Made by a program: the position numbers and the translations under genes
The notes under the pieces: generated by a model
What the model was told of the DNA's origin: nothing
Database searches by the model: none
Seen by the model: only the letters and a program-made list of their open reading frames with translations
Shown here: positions 1 through 11,972 of the stretch, piece after piece
Layout of the letters: every line of letters starts with the position of its first letter
Position numbering within the stretch: position 1 is the stretch's first letter
Origin: Haliclystus octoradiatus
Lineage: Eukaryota > Cnidaria > Staurozoa > Stauromedusae > Haliclystidae
NCBI GenBank assembly: GCA_916610825.1
Contig: OU744448.1
Span: 33,999,993-34,063,992, forward strand
Length of the DNA: 64,000 nucleotides
Direction of reading: 5' to 3'

Positions 1-559
1 TACGAAAATAAATTTTACTTGTCCAATTTTAATAAGTCAAAGCATAACAAATAATAATTTACTGAGAATAAAGGAAACCATCACATTTTTCTACAACTTG
101 CATCAACAATAGAAATAACGGTAGCATTGTATCAAACAATAGAAAGCAGCATTACGGAGAGTTTATCATAGAACGTAGATATCATGTATATTTTTCATTG
201 AGTAAAATCTGTCTGAAGATCGCAATGAAATGCGTGAAACTTGAGCAACCGTAAAGAATGTGTATTCTTTGACTCTTTTACCATATATTTTTATATTAGT
301 TTATTATATATATTTAATAAGAAAGTCAACGAAAAATTTTCAAATTTTTATTTTTTTCCTTTCTATATTGTATTAAATTAGCCCATCTAAATAGTCATAT
401 AATAAATTTTAAGCTTTAACTTGAAAATGGTTGCATGATGCGATCGAAACGTTATTAATTATTAATTAATTTGAAAAATTTTTGTGGACTTTTCTTTTCA
501 TATATATATTTAATATAATATTTTCTCAAAGAATATTTAGCTCTGTTAAATTCACATAC
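1..559. other. AT-rich flank with one arm of a hairpin repeat
   Basis: No gene recognised. Positions about 211-290 carry a single degraded arm of the hairpin family that is complete at 25814-25995: the GAAGATCGC, GCGTGAAACTTGAG and GTGTATTCTTTGACTC blocks occur in the same order. Exons 2-4 of the minus-strand peptide gene 0 should lie on this side but none is visible, so they lie beyond the window edge or are lost. Confidence 0.5.
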
Positions 560-611
560 CGATTGCAAGGGCGACTCCAAAGAGCAATACGAATAGTAGT
601 GTTAACTTCAT
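560..611 (-). CDS. Arg-rich peptide gene 0: signal-peptide exon (partial gene)
   Basis: This is a minus-strand 52-bp exon with ATG at 611 directly after an acceptor (TTTTGTAG) and donor GGTATGTG after 560. It encodes MKLTLLFVLLFGVALAI plus the first base of a Gly codon, a classic hydrophobic signal peptide with an ALA cleavage context. Length (52 bp), phase (1) and sequence match the first coding exons of genes 1, 2 and 3 downstream; gene 3 differs by one residue (G-I-A for G-V-A). A matching 5' UTR exon ends at 948. The acidic and cationic exons would lie at lower coordinates and are not in the window, so whether this gene is functional is unknown. It is divergently oriented to genes 1-4. 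Confidence 0.7.
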
Positions 612-947
612 CTACAAAATATAATTGAAAATGAAATAATTATTAAACTGCAAAACCACAAATGGATATGCATTTATATAATTCCATCTCTAGCCTTCAA
701 AATATTTTTCCAAATTTATGACCAATAGAAAAAATAATCTAATGCGGATTAAGCACCTCATAAAACTTGAACTTTAAATCGATATTTATGATTAATCAAT
801 ATAGTGAAGTGCTCAAGTTATATATAAATTTTTGAAGAACATATCTTCATAAAGTGACCAAATAAACAGCTCGTTTCTTTACATTGAAATAATATACAAC
901 ACACTATAACGATACAGTCAATTACTTTTGAGCTACCACAAACTTAC

Positions 948-1260
948 CTTTGATTTTGAGTTGAATCTTTGTCAGATATCAAATGTTCAATGCCTTGTCA
1001 TACCAAATCATACCAAATTTTATAGGCAAGATGTTATTCTATATAACAATAACCTGTAGTTATTTCCTTTGATTATAATTCAATTCTACAAAACATTCAA
1101 TCATTTAGTTCTAAGATCAAGATAATGAGAAGAAGAAGCTTAAGAATTTTTTTTTTCAATAACAGAATACTTCCCATGAAGGATTTTCTTGTAGACGGGG
1201 GTGTAAACGTGCATAATGCTTATTCATTTTCACGGCCTGGGATTTCATTCGTGATCCATG
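948..1260 (-). promoter_or_regulatory. 5' UTR exon and promoter of peptide gene 0
   Basis: Read on the minus strand, the sequence ends ATCTGACAAAGATTCAACTC...CAAAG followed by donor GTAAGTT (exon end 948). This matches the 5' UTR exon ends of gene 2 (21227) and gene 3 (26421). Further upstream an ACGTTTACACCC block (about 1200) matches the ACGTTCACACCC block of the other promoters. The region between them has diverged, and the TATAAAG box of genes 1 and 2 is not obvious at the equivalent place; a CTATAAAA lies nearer the exon end at about 1018-1025. Confidence 0.55.
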
Positions 1261-2545
1261 CAATGATTCATAGGGAGAATTTTTAGACTTTTAGCAGATT
1301 TCAAACTATTTCCATTCCTAGTAAGCTCTGGTTATTGCCTTATTCCCATTAAATTCATTAGAAATAGTTTAGATGTGATTTACGACTATTTTTGAACATT
1401 TAGTTCTCAGTTAGAACAAAATTTCAGAATTGAATCTCTCATTGGTGATTGAAAATTCTGGAAAATTTAATTTACATAATTGGTAGTAGAATTATGGATT
1501 TACCTTAATGTGATTGAGTGTAGCTCATGAATTTAAAGAAAAGATTACTTTCATTAATAAAAAATAGTAATATTAGGAAAAACAATAAAAAATCAACGAT
1601 AATAGATGATATTATTTATTGCATATTTTGTTCTCGCATTGATAAATCAAGCTATGGGTAATATTTAAAACAAGCTCGAACTCTATATTTCACTATTAAT
1701 AGCAAATTTTATCTCCAGTTTCACCAAAACTACATTTAATTAATTAAATTATAATTAACATAAATTTTATAGCTATATATTATAATTCAACTTTTCTATA
1801 TTGTTATAGTGTACACTACTAGTTTAGTGATTCATTTACTCAATTGATTTAATGACTTTAGTGTTTTTTTAAGATGTATGGACGGTAATAAAATCAAGTA
1901 TTAGCTGATGGTACTGTTAACTTTTTAATAAATTTTCAAAAAAAATAGCATGAAAAAAGAATTAATAAACAATGTAAAATTATATGCCTTCACTCCCCCC
2001 TCTTTCTTGATTAATTCAGAAAAAGTCTATCAATTCGATTCCTTGTTTAAATAATTTATAGAGGAAGAAGTTCCAAATGGTTTGTTTATCTGCTGTAGTA
2101 TCTTTGCAAAGAGTGCCAAAGGAGTATATCAATTCACATTGTTATTAACAACAACAGGATCAAATAGACCCATCAAGGGAAGATGAATTGTGAAGATTAT
2201 ATACTTTGATTTGCTCAGCCGATTTGAATAATAATTTTAATTTATAAAATAAAACACTGCTAACATTTGTCACGCATCAAAATTGATGTTATTGATTGAG
2301 AGGAAGAAGTTTAAAATGGTTGTCTCTCTGTTGTATTATCTTTGCAAAGAGTGCCAAGGGAGTATATATCAATTAACATTGTAGTTAAAAATAACAGGAA
2401 GAAAAAGAATTGTAAACGATTTGAAAGTGCGATGTGTAAGGAATAAAAGCATAATTTGAAATGCTAATGCCCATGTCAAAGGTCGGAAAACTTTCTAGGC
2501 GCTCAAATGTTTGAAAGTTCGACTCTAACAATAAAACGACGCATC
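960..2545. repeat. 1.6-kb segmental duplication, copy 1 (gene 0 upstream region)
   Basis: Collinear with 3550-5190. Shared landmarks include the CATACCAAATCATACCAA block, GACGGGGGTGTAAACGTGCA, and two internal copies of a GAGGAAGAAGTT...TTTGCAAAGAGTGCCAA module (near 2060 and 2300 here; near 4690 and 4943 in copy 2). Many small indels separate the copies, so the duplication is not recent. No coding exon is recognised inside. Confidence 0.75.
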
Positions 2546-3549
2546 AGCTAGCGTTTTTATCACTTTTTATAGTCACACATCAAAATAAATTTTAAATTTT
2601 GGCTTGCTTCTCGTTGTTTTTCAAATCTGTTTTACAAATCGGATATACAATCTTGAAGGCTGAGGCTGTTTTTGAAATCATAGGATGAGATAAATAGGCT
2701 TCAAAACAACTGGTCATTAAACGCCCAATTTCAAAAGATTCAAGTCAAGAAATTATCAAAGAGTATGGCACAATAGAGAATATTTATACCTGTATTCAAT
2801 TAAAGTTGTCACTGGCAATTTTGTAAGCTTTTATCAAATATTTGTTTTTGCGTGAAAGAAGAAAGAACTAATGAAGATGCGATATGAATTGATATACCAA
2901 AGCTATTGTGAACAGATTAACGAAGGGCCTGTTTAACTGGTCAACCAGGGTTATAAATGTGTAAGTCCCGGGTATGCTTTAAAAGGGGTGCTTAATATTT
3001 GGTTGTATAAGTATTTTTATTCATGGTACTTCTCGCCTTAGAGGTCATGAAGTAAAATATAATCTAAAACTTGATCTTAAAGAAGTTTTGCCTCAATATA
3101 ATTTTGTAGGCCATCGAGAATAAATACTGTGCCGATGAAACCATGAAATGTAAATGGATCATCAAGTTGTCTGCAGATTCTCCCTCTATTCGACTGTCCA
3201 AGTCTCATTTTGACAAATTGACATTTTGAAATAATATCAAATTATTCTAATGAATATCTCCCATTTCCTAAATGGATTTTTGTTGAAACCTTCACCATTG
3301 GGAAATCAATAGCATTTTTTGCGTTTTTGTTATGATTTAGGATAATTCCAGATAATTATCACGAAGTTTTTCACTTTAGAAAAGCATAAACAATAAGAAA
3401 TAATAAAGTGAGAATGAACTCTGAAATGAAAATATTTGAGTATTGAAAGTATTTGGATTCATATACTTTACTCACATGGAAGTCGTATCAATCCAAGATT
3501 TCAGAAGAGAACAACAGCATTATACATTTGTTACATAATATGTTACAAA
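2546..3549. other. No gene recognised
   Basis: AT-rich spacer between the two copies of the segmental duplication. I see no splice-bounded coding exon, structured RNA or element ends. Confidence 0.4.
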
Positions 3550-5190
3550 TTATTGCACATCATCAAATGTACAAAGCCTTGTCATACCAAATCATACCAA
3601 CTTTTGCAGGCAAGATGTTATTCTACATCAACAATAATCTGTTGTTATTTCCTTTGATTACAATTCAATTCTACAATACATTCAACCATTTAGTTCTAAG
3701 ATCTAGATAATGAGAGGAAGAAGTTATAAGAATGTTGTTTATTTCTTTCCAAGCAGAATACTTCCCATGAAGGATTTTCCTGTAGACGGGGGTGTAAACG
3801 TGCATAATGCGTATTCATCTTCACGGCCTGAGATTATCATTCGTGAACCATGCAAATGCAATGATTCAGAAATGAGAACTTTTAGACTTTTAACATGTTT
3901 CAGAACCGTTGACGTACTCTAGTTATTGCCTTTTTCTGATTAAAATCGATTAGAAATAATCTAGATTTGATTTCAGACTACCTGTGAACTTTAAATTCTC
4001 ATTTGAAAAGCACACTGTGCTTGAAGGTATTGATATAAGTAACTAAGCACGCACTAAGAAATGACTTATTAGCAAAATATGGACTTTCAATGTACTCCTT
4101 TTATTATTTTTAGACCTGATAGAGGTATAGGAAGATATTTGGAATTAAGGGAACTTCATACTTAGGAAATTTCAGAACAAAAATTGAAAATTCTTGAAGA
4201 TTTTATTAACATAATTGATTAAATGGCTTGGCATTAATTTGATTGACCATAGCTCATGAACTGAAAGGCAAGATTACTGTCATTAAGATAAAATGGTAGT
4301 TTTAGGGAGAACGATAAAAAATCAAGGATAATAAATGATATTATTGTCATTATTTATTTCATTAAATCAAGCACTGGGTGATATTAAAAACGTTCTCGAA
4401 ATTCATATTTTACTAGCAAATTGCAATTTCTATGTCAGATTTATTGAAACCACGTTAAATTAATTAAATTTATTAAATAAATTATAAATGAGATAGATTT
4501 TATAACTATATCTTATATTTTGTTTTCTCTTTATTGTCATTGTACGCTACAGTTGCTGTATATTGATACATATGCTCAGTAAGTTTAATGACTTTAGTAT
4601 TTGGTTTAAGATGGTGGACTGTAATAATTTCAAACATTAACTGATAGTATTGTTAGGATTAAATCAGAAATAGTCTATAAATTTGGTTCCTTATGTGAAT
4701 GATTTATAGAGGAAGAAGTTCCGAATGGTTTGTTTCTCTGCTGTAGTATCTTTGCAAAATAGTGCCAAAGGCGTATATCAATTTACATTGTTAATAACAA
4801 CAACAGGATCAAATAGACTCATCAAGGGAAGGTGAATTGTAAAGAATATTACAATACTTTGAATTGCTCAGCCGATTTGAATAATAATTTTAATTTATAA
4901 AATAAAACACTGCTACATTTGTCACGCATCAACCTATGTGAATGATTTAGAGGAATAAATTCCAAAATTCCAATTTGTTGTGTCTCTCTGCTGTAGTATC
5001 TTTGCAAAGAGTGCCAAGGGAGTATATCAATATCAAGGGGGAATTAACAATAACAGGAAGAGAAAGAATCGTCAACGAATTGAAAGTGCGAAGTGTAAGG
5101 AATAATGGCATAATTTGAAATGCTCAGGGCTAGATCAAACGGTTGGGAAACTGTCGAGCCGCTCTAATTTTTTCAAAGTTCGATTGTAAC
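3550..5190. repeat. 1.6-kb segmental duplication, copy 2, with relic peptide promoter
   Basis: Second copy of 960-2545. It includes the promoter/5' UTR portion in minus orientation (3550-3860), but similarity stops near 3550, just before the 5' UTR exon donor, and no signal-peptide exon follows. It is therefore the remains of a duplicated peptide gene whose body was lost. Short open frames here (3436-3922) are accidental. Confidence 0.65.
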
Positions 5191-5344
5191 AGAAATTTTG
5201 AGCGTGTTGGCGTCAAACGTCAAACCACAATAGTCGCTCCATAATGGCCATAATGTCGGCTTTAACATAAATTATGTTTATAATTAGTATAGAAACAAAA
5301 CAACGACACATCAACTAGCCTTTTAAGGACTTCTGTTAAGCTTG

Positions 5345-5960
5345 CCCACCCACCTCTGTCAAGTTGGCCGCACCACTTTCTTCGATGTAGCTCATTTTGG
5401 TCTTAAAAGTTTGATCACAGCCTGATCAAACTACGGTAACCTCTGTCGAGCTGGCCGCACCACTTTCTTCATGGTAACTCATTTTGGTCTCAAAAGTTTG
5501 ACCACGGCCTGATCAAAATTCATCAGTATGTTATACTTTTTGATCAGCGAGTTATAAGCGAATTTAAGATGTACGGCTGGCTCAACACCGCAAATCCGAA
5601 CGACATAAACTAATAAACCGAATTTGGTATCAAAAGTTTGATCACGCCCTGATCATTACTGATCAAAACTCTTTTTTCCATAATTATAATTATTAAGCGT
5701 GCGATTGGCTAATTAGCTTCTGGTGCGGCCAAATCAACTCCAAAATTTCGAAAACGAGGTTATAATCATCTGAACTCTACAAATTTGGTATCAAAACTTT
5801 GATCAAGCCCTGATCATTACTGATCAAAACTGTTTTGCTATAACTATAAATATTAAGCGTGCTATCGGCAGTTTAGCTTCTGGTGCGGCCAAATCAACAC
5901 CAAAATTTCGAAAACGAGTTTATAATCATCCGAAGTCTATGAATTTGTCGTATGACGATA
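5345..5960. repeat. Tandem repeats, about 98-bp x2 and 161-bp x2
   Basis: A CTCTGTC-AG-TGGCCGCACCACTTTCTTC unit occurs near 5354 and 5452. A second unit beginning TTTGGTATCAAAA occurs at 5623 and 5784 (period 161), including GGTGCGGCCAAATCAAC and AATTTCGAAAACGAG. All units share TTTGATCA..CCTGATCA, so the two arrays are related. Confidence 0.75.
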
Positions 5961-6135
5961 ACTAATGATAAAGCGGTTTCATGAGTCAACAAGCACAACG
6001 CAAGTTCTAGCAGAATCTTGTATTTTAATTATAATCATTTGCTTATATAGGCTATATGAAAACGAGGTTAACATATAGAGAGATTATAGCAAAAGGGCTA
6101 AATATATATATAAATAACATTTAAGTAATATCACA
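5946..6135 (-). repeat. Candidate 3' LTR of the broken gypsy element
   Basis: On the minus strand a purine-rich GATGAAGGGAAGC tract, a polypurine-tract candidate, is followed by TGTGATATTACTT. The segment ends CATACGACA near 5946, giving TG...CA ends and about 190 bp. A TATATAAGC promoter-like motif lies inside. The partner 5' LTR is absent, so the ends are inferred from position only. Confidence 0.4.
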
Positions 6136-6180
6136 GCTTCCCTTCATCTAGAATGAAATAGGTATATTTACATGATGATA

Positions 6181-6594
6181 TTAATCTAACCCAAATCCAA
6201 TTGGGGGATGAGATATTCTCGTTGAACGTCTTACTGGTTTATCTGGTCGGGATATGTTTAGATCATTTGGTACAACAGGCAACGATGATGAGGTAGTATG
6301 GGTAAGATTAGTATTGGAGGATGATTGTTCCCCTTCTAAATTAGTTGCGGGAGGGGTATTGACAATTTGATTGTTTGATGCTAAGACAGTCCTCTTTCCC
6401 ACTTGTAGCCATGCTGTATTAGAGCCCTTGAAAATGACAAATTCAGCTTTTTGAGAAGGAGTGGAATTTTTAGGCTTATACATTACAATGTCTCCAGGGA
6501 CATGATCAGGAATAAAGGGGACTCTCAAATTTCTCCCCATTAAAATTTGTGCAGGTGAGATACCGCTAGCGTTAGAAGTTGTTCGGTGAACCAG
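6181..6594 (-). pseudogene. Gypsy integrase C-terminal segment
   Basis: The open minus-strand frame ending at 6181 encodes the end of a Ty3/gypsy polyprotein. It shows an IS-PAQILMGR motif (integrase core end), a PGDIVMYKP segment typical of the post-integrase domain, then a Ser/Thr-rich tail ending in an RRSTRISHPP-like motif. Upstream of the first Met (6540) the same frame continues toward 6596, where it is interrupted by the (AC)n tail of a nested LINE. The matching N-terminal part of the integrase lies at 9509-9976, so the two halves are about 2.9 kb apart. Confidence 0.75.
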
Positions 6595-9508
6595 TGTGTG
6601 TGTTTGATATTATTTTACTTCGTTGATAAAATGAGCAATGCCTGCTCGTTTACATTATTACGAAGGAGATAATATTAATACATTCAAGATAAATTTTAAA
6701 AATAATAATAGTAGCAGTAAGTGAAGTATATACTTGATTAATTAATCTACATAAGCTTGTTACAAAATTATGTGGTAGGCCATAATCATTGGGTTAAATT
6801 TGAAAATGAAATGTTTTTACTCTTTTTAAATCTATTAGTGTAATTCATAGATTATTCTGCCAATTAATTCAATAACTAATATGGATCAGTGTTGAAGTAT
6901 CCAAACAATTTTAAGGAAATAAAATGTTCTTCAGCAGCAGAATTAAATTTCTGTATAGATAATGATTTAATTTCTTCAGTAAGCATAGTCCATAGTCTTA
7001 TTGACATAACTACAAAACTGAAACTCATCTTCTTGCAATTTACGGTTGGTGTCTTCAATCGGTGTTCCCCTCTTAGACAGTATTTTGATGATGATGTTTT
7101 AAAAAGTTGTCTAATTAATAAAGGTCGTGATGTTGTGAGGGTGCCGTGCAAGATAGTCACTAATTTTACAGATCTTCTAATTGCTAGATCAGAGATGTTC
7201 TTGAAGTATGAATCATTTACTCTGAAATGACGTAGTGCCTTTCTTTGAAAGCTGTCCAACTTTGAAAGTTCAGAAACAGGCAGGCATGTCAGAAGTGGAC
7301 TTCCATACTCTATGTGTGGACGGATGTATGTTTTATAGAAGTTTACTGATATACTGCTGGTTAGAGAATGGCGTAGTTGTCGCAGTTGATGGAGTGCAAA
7401 GTTGCCTTTCTTTAAACAGTTTTTTAATTGAATTTTCATGTTTAGCTTTTCGTCAATAATCACGCCAAGCAGTTTGATTGTATTTGAGAAAGGTATCTCT
7501 GATAATCCAACTTTGATTTTTGGTATAGGTAGCAACACTTTTGAATTTACGATGTTGATAGTTTGGGTTTTTCCAGTGTTTAATATCATATAATTGTCTA
7601 AGAACCAATCGTGTACCTTACGTATATCAGTATTGATGATCGATATTGCTTGCGTAGTGCACTTATGGTGGACATAGAGTGTTGTATCGTCGGCATAGCG
7701 AATTAAGGATGATGAAAGTTTCAGCATAGAGAGGTCATTAACATATACATTACATAGCAGAGGTCCTAAAATTGAACCTTGTGGTACTCCACGTGGTGTT
7801 TCATATGGTGTCGACAGTGTGTTGTCCACACGGACGGATTGAGTGCGGCCAGTTAGATAGCTTTCTATTAGAGCACAGCTGTTTAAATCCAGGCCATAAC
7901 TCTTCAATTTTTCTAGAAGCATACCATGATGTATCATATCAAAGGCTTTAGATAGGTCCAATGTTGCTATTGTTGTACTCTGTCTACTGTTCAAGGCGTT
8001 TGTGCAATCTTGCGTTAGCTTTAAGAGTGCCAGTTCTGTGTTGTGTCTCGGAATAAAACCATACATGTCTTTTGAAAATTTCAAAAGAAAGTGAGATTGC
8101 AGCTGCTTCGTTAGTATTTTCTCCAGAATTTTTGATATATGAATTAAAATTGCAATAGGTCTATAATTCTCATGCTTTGTACGATCACCTTCTTGAATAC
8201 AGGTGTAGTGATACCATGTTTCCAAGCAGAAGGAGATTCGCCAATTGAAATTAGATGATTAAACAAAGTTGCTATTGCTGGGGTAAGCCCTGATGAAATT
8301 GACTTTAAAAATACCACTGATATTGAGTCTGCTCCTGTTGCTTTGTTGTTTTTCATATTGGATATTATTTTATATATTTCAAAGTCAGATGTTGGTGAAA
8401 AACTAAATGTTCCATATTGTTGATTTTTAATTGTAGTTATACTACTATGCTGTTGTAGCTGCGAATCAGTGAGTGGTAGAGGGAAAGGTATACACGATGA
8501 AAAATGATCACGTATAGTAGGTTTGCTTTGGATTCAGCTGAAGTATGTAGCTTGTTGTTGTGAAAAATTGCAGGTATCGAAGTAGATTTATCTTTTCCAA
8601 TTCCAGTGATGGTTTGTAGACTGCGATGGAACTTGGCAGGGTCGCTATGTGATGATGCAATAAGGAAGCGTTGGGCGGATTTTCTTTTAAGGCTAGTAAC
8701 TAGATTTCTCTGAGCTTTGAATTGGGCTAGTATGGCAGGAGTGCGAGGTAATTTCGAAAGTTTGTCTCTATGGCGAATCGCTTCTTCAATCTCACTGTTT
8801 ATCCATATTGGTCTTCTAGCTTTAATTAATCGTGTTTTCAGAGGGGCTTATTCATTTATTAGCATACTCACTTTGTCAAACCAAATTTTACAGACTTCGT
8901 CAGCATTTCGTGGGTTTCCATCCAAGTCCGAGTAAACATTTTCCAATTGCAGTGAGGCAAGTTCATAATTCAGTGCTTCAAAATCAGTCTTCTTTGTCTT
9001 TCTGAATGTGATTTTCTTTGCTGGTAGGCGTTGTAGTTTATTCTTCATCTGAGCCATGCACATACTGTGGTCAGACGCACCTGTAGAAATTACTTTTGAC
9101 GAGTAGAAATAATTATGGTGGCTTGTCATGATTGTGTCCAGAATAGTACCTGATGCTGGTCGTGTTACTTCATTTATCAAATTGCTGAATGCAAAGTCTG
9201 CTATATACTGTTTCAGAGTATTTTGTGCACTTGGGTTTGTAATTTTCGTGCTTAAATCAAAATTTAGGTCTCCCATTATCACAATGTGAGAGTTTCTAGG
9301 AATTATGCTCTCTGAAATTGATCTCAGTTGATCAAAGTACAACTGCAATGGTGTATCCGGTGGCCTGTAAGTAGATATGACCGTGAATGTTTTGTATCCA
9401 AAGTGTATATCAAGTACAATAGCTTCAATGTTTTCTCTTTCTAGTGAGTGTCTTCTTCTGCATTTAATATCATTACGGATGTATAACGCAAGGCCGCCAC
9501 AGTAAAAT
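6594..9508 (-). mobile_element. LINE A: 5'-truncated CR1/L2-like retrotransposon, decayed
   Basis: Minus-strand fragments in order: C-terminal half of an APE-type endonuclease (MGDLNFD, SGTILDTI, GASDH; ORF 9348-8848, with coding similarity starting about 9507 at a GGLALYI segment), a linker (8356-8144), and a reverse transcriptase with [25 protein letters not shown] and YADD motifs (8225-6876). Frames shift between the pieces, so it is dead. The 3' UTR ends with TGTAAACGAGCA, ATTGCT and (AC)n, the same end as LINE B at 53.1 kb, so both belong to one lineage. It is inserted in a gypsy integrase gene: gypsy coding sequence resumes on both sides. Confidence 0.85.
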
Positions 9509-10893
9509 TTTGTTTAAAAATTTAAATTTTCATATTTCGAGGCCAAGCTTTCATGGCACGTTTCACTGTTTAAAAACAGTCTTCTCTGCTAGGCCGTTAG
9601 CGCGGGGGAAGTAAGCTGGTGATTCAGATTTATAACAGCCAGATTTGGCAAACCAGGAAATAATAGCGTCATTCACAAATTCTTGCGCGTTGTCAGACAC
9701 TAAATGTTTTGGGACGCCCAAACGGGCAAAAAATGACGAAAATATTCGTATGATATTTGCAGGACACCGGTCTGGGCATCTGAACACTTCAATCCAGCCG
9801 CTACCAGCGTCAGCAATTAATAATATATTTCCTATATCTGAAACATGACCGAAATCCATATGTAATCTCTCCCAGGGTCTAACTTTTGGCCATTCATGCA
9901 CTGATCTAGCAGTCTTAGGACGCAGATTACAGCATTTTTCGCACGAGGATACATAACGGTCAATGTCGTGAGCCATGCCTGGCCACCGAGCACTCTTGGC
10001 AAGAAAGCGCTGAGTTGAATTTATACCCTGATGGGTGGAATGTGCCTATTCGAGAATAGATTTACGCAGCGATTTAGGAATAAAGGCAATGGAACCGAAA
10101 ATAATAGCGTCATTATGTATATTTAGATTTTGACTCAATCGAGCAAATGGACGCTCAGCTTCACTGGGGGCAGTCCAATTCCCAGTAATAATTCGCTCTT
10201 TGATGGATTTTGCAACAACATCAAGATTTGTAGCAGTTTGTAAATCAGAAAAAGCGATAACAGGTTGAATAAAAGCCTCGTCACAGCTACGTGCTACTTC
10301 AACAGACGCGACGACGTCTTCACGTGAAATATTGGAAGACAATAAGAGGCGAGATAGAGCGTCAGCATGACAAATTTCAGTTCCAGGCCTGTGCTGAATA
10401 ACAAAATCATATGCCATTAATTTTATGGCCCAACGACTGACACGAGCAGAAGCAGTTTTTGGAACGGGCTGGTCAGCACCAAACAGTTGAATTAAGGCCT
10501 TATGATCTGTAATGAGAGTAAAATGACGACCTAAAAGTAATTGGCGTAACCTTTCAACACACCAGATAATGCCAAGGGCTTCTCGTTTGGTTGCTGAATA
10601 CTTATGCACAGCAGGAGTTAGCGATTTCGAGATAAAAATGATAGGCTGACCGTTTTGAGTGAGAACACGTGCAAGGCAGTTATCGGATGCGTCAGTGGTT
10701 AAAGTTGCTTCTTTTAGCAAAGAATAAGGTTGAACAATGGGTTGACTTGAAAGTTCGGATTTAAGATTTTCAAAGATCGAGCACAGTTATTGTTCCATTC
10801 AAAAGGTGTGTCTTTCTTTCGAAGTGAATTCAGAGGCTTTATTTTGTCTGCAAAATTGGGGATAAATCGGCCAAAAAATTTAATCCAATCCAT
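9509..10893 (-). pseudogene. Gypsy pol fragment: RT end, RNase H, integrase N-terminal half
   Basis: Minus-strand coding segments. Near 10893-10720: end of RT (FGRFIPNFADKIKPL, then LRKKDTPFEW). 10720-10046: Ty3/gypsy RNase H (TDASD, SKSL, KREALGI, TDHKAL, HRPGTEICHADALSRL). 9976-9563: integrase with a CEKC zinc-binding half, a first catalytic Asp in HMDFG, a second in LVSDNAQEF, and Glu in GLAEKTV. Stops and frameshifts separate the blocks. The integrase continues into about 9510, where LINE A interrupts it; the rest is at 6181-6594. The upstream end abuts the promoter of peptide gene 1, and Gag, protease and most of RT are missing. Confidence 0.85.
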
Positions 10894-10949
10894 ATATTTA
10901 TTATATGTATTTATTGAAATATAATAATAATTTATGGAATTATTCTCTT

Positions 10950-11150
10950 TTACATTATTTGAGCAGTGTGTAACTTGGCATGGGTGATGGACGTTCACAC
11001 CCTTGTTCACAATAAACTTTTAACGCAGAACGCATAAAAGACTAAGCGTCACGGTTTCTAACTTCTTCCTCTCGTCAACAAAATGAAAAACAAAGTCTCA
11101 ATTATAATCAGATAAAAAGATCATGAACCAACTCAAATTTATTGTTATTC
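10950..11150 (+). promoter_or_regulatory. Peptide gene 1 promoter module, first copy
   Basis: Contains GTGTAACTTGGCATGGGTGA, ACGTTCACACCCTTGTTCAC, AATAAACT, a TATA-like CATAAAAG (11033-11040), and CTAACTTCTTCCTCTCGTC. The same string of blocks recurs at 17400-17648, 20905-21060 and 26040-26220, each time upstream of a peptide gene or gene relic. This identifies it as the shared core promoter/leader rather than a random repeat. The transcription start is not determinable here. Confidence 0.65.
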
Positions 11151-11224
11151 TTATATTCTTATGTATCAAAAATACCAAAATATCTGACAAAGAGAATTAC
11201 AAGAAACAGGAATGCGTAACTTTG

Positions 11225-11440
11225 TCGCCTTATCATGACACCCCTGTTCACAATAAACTCCTTATTCGGAATGTATAAAGATTGTGCGTTACCATCTTTT
11301 TCCTCTAGCTAAAAAAAGAAAAACAACCCCTCTGTTACAATCAGATAAAAGGATCATGAACCAACTCAAATTTATTGTCTTTCATAACATTTTTGGTTGA
11401 TGTGTGGTAAAAGTTTTGGAAAATATTATAAAGGGAAAAA
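11225..11440 (+). promoter_or_regulatory. Peptide gene 1 promoter module, second copy
   Basis: A second, diverged copy of the module lies only about 240 bp downstream of the first. It has CACCCCTGTTCACAATAAAC, a clean TATAAAG at 11274-11280, and TCATGAACCAACTCAAATTT. A further TATAAAG (11427-11433) lies nearer the 5' UTR exon end, as in gene 2. Gene 1 therefore has two or three potential start regions in tandem. Confidence 0.6.
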
Positions 11441-11972
11441 CAATAAATTTTTGTCGCTCCATAGATTGAAATGTTGCATATAAACTTGTTATTAAGGTGT
11501 GTGAAAAGCATTGTAGAGTTTGTATCGGACGAAGATTCAAATCAAAATGGAGGCATGTGAATATATTTGTGATATCTATGTGAAAACGCCAGCCTGTATT
11601 TTTATTGGACCTTCTGATGATTGGTTACAGTTACTGTTGTTGACAAATTAATATTTAACTTGATTAATTTGAACGAATTTCAATAGATTTAAAATTCACG
11701 TTTCATTAGAAATCATTCTTTAATTTTGCTCTCTGCTATCTGCTTGGGCAATTATAAGGAAAATTAGTGTGTAAAGAGATTTAGTAAGGAATTTATATTT
11801 TGTGAATTGTGATGATCATATGTTCAAGAAACCTCTATTGGATATATCTTTTATTGTGAATTGTGTGTGATTTAATGACGTTATGTTCGTTACGTGTATG
11901 TGTTTTTCACCACTATTACTTTCTATGTGTTTTTTTTTGAAATATTTATTCTATTACAATTATATCTTTCAG

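Noticed and set aside
3436-3922. Three overlapping short plus-strand frames
   Set aside because: They run antisense through the relic peptide promoter; the duplicate at 1 kb does not keep these frames.
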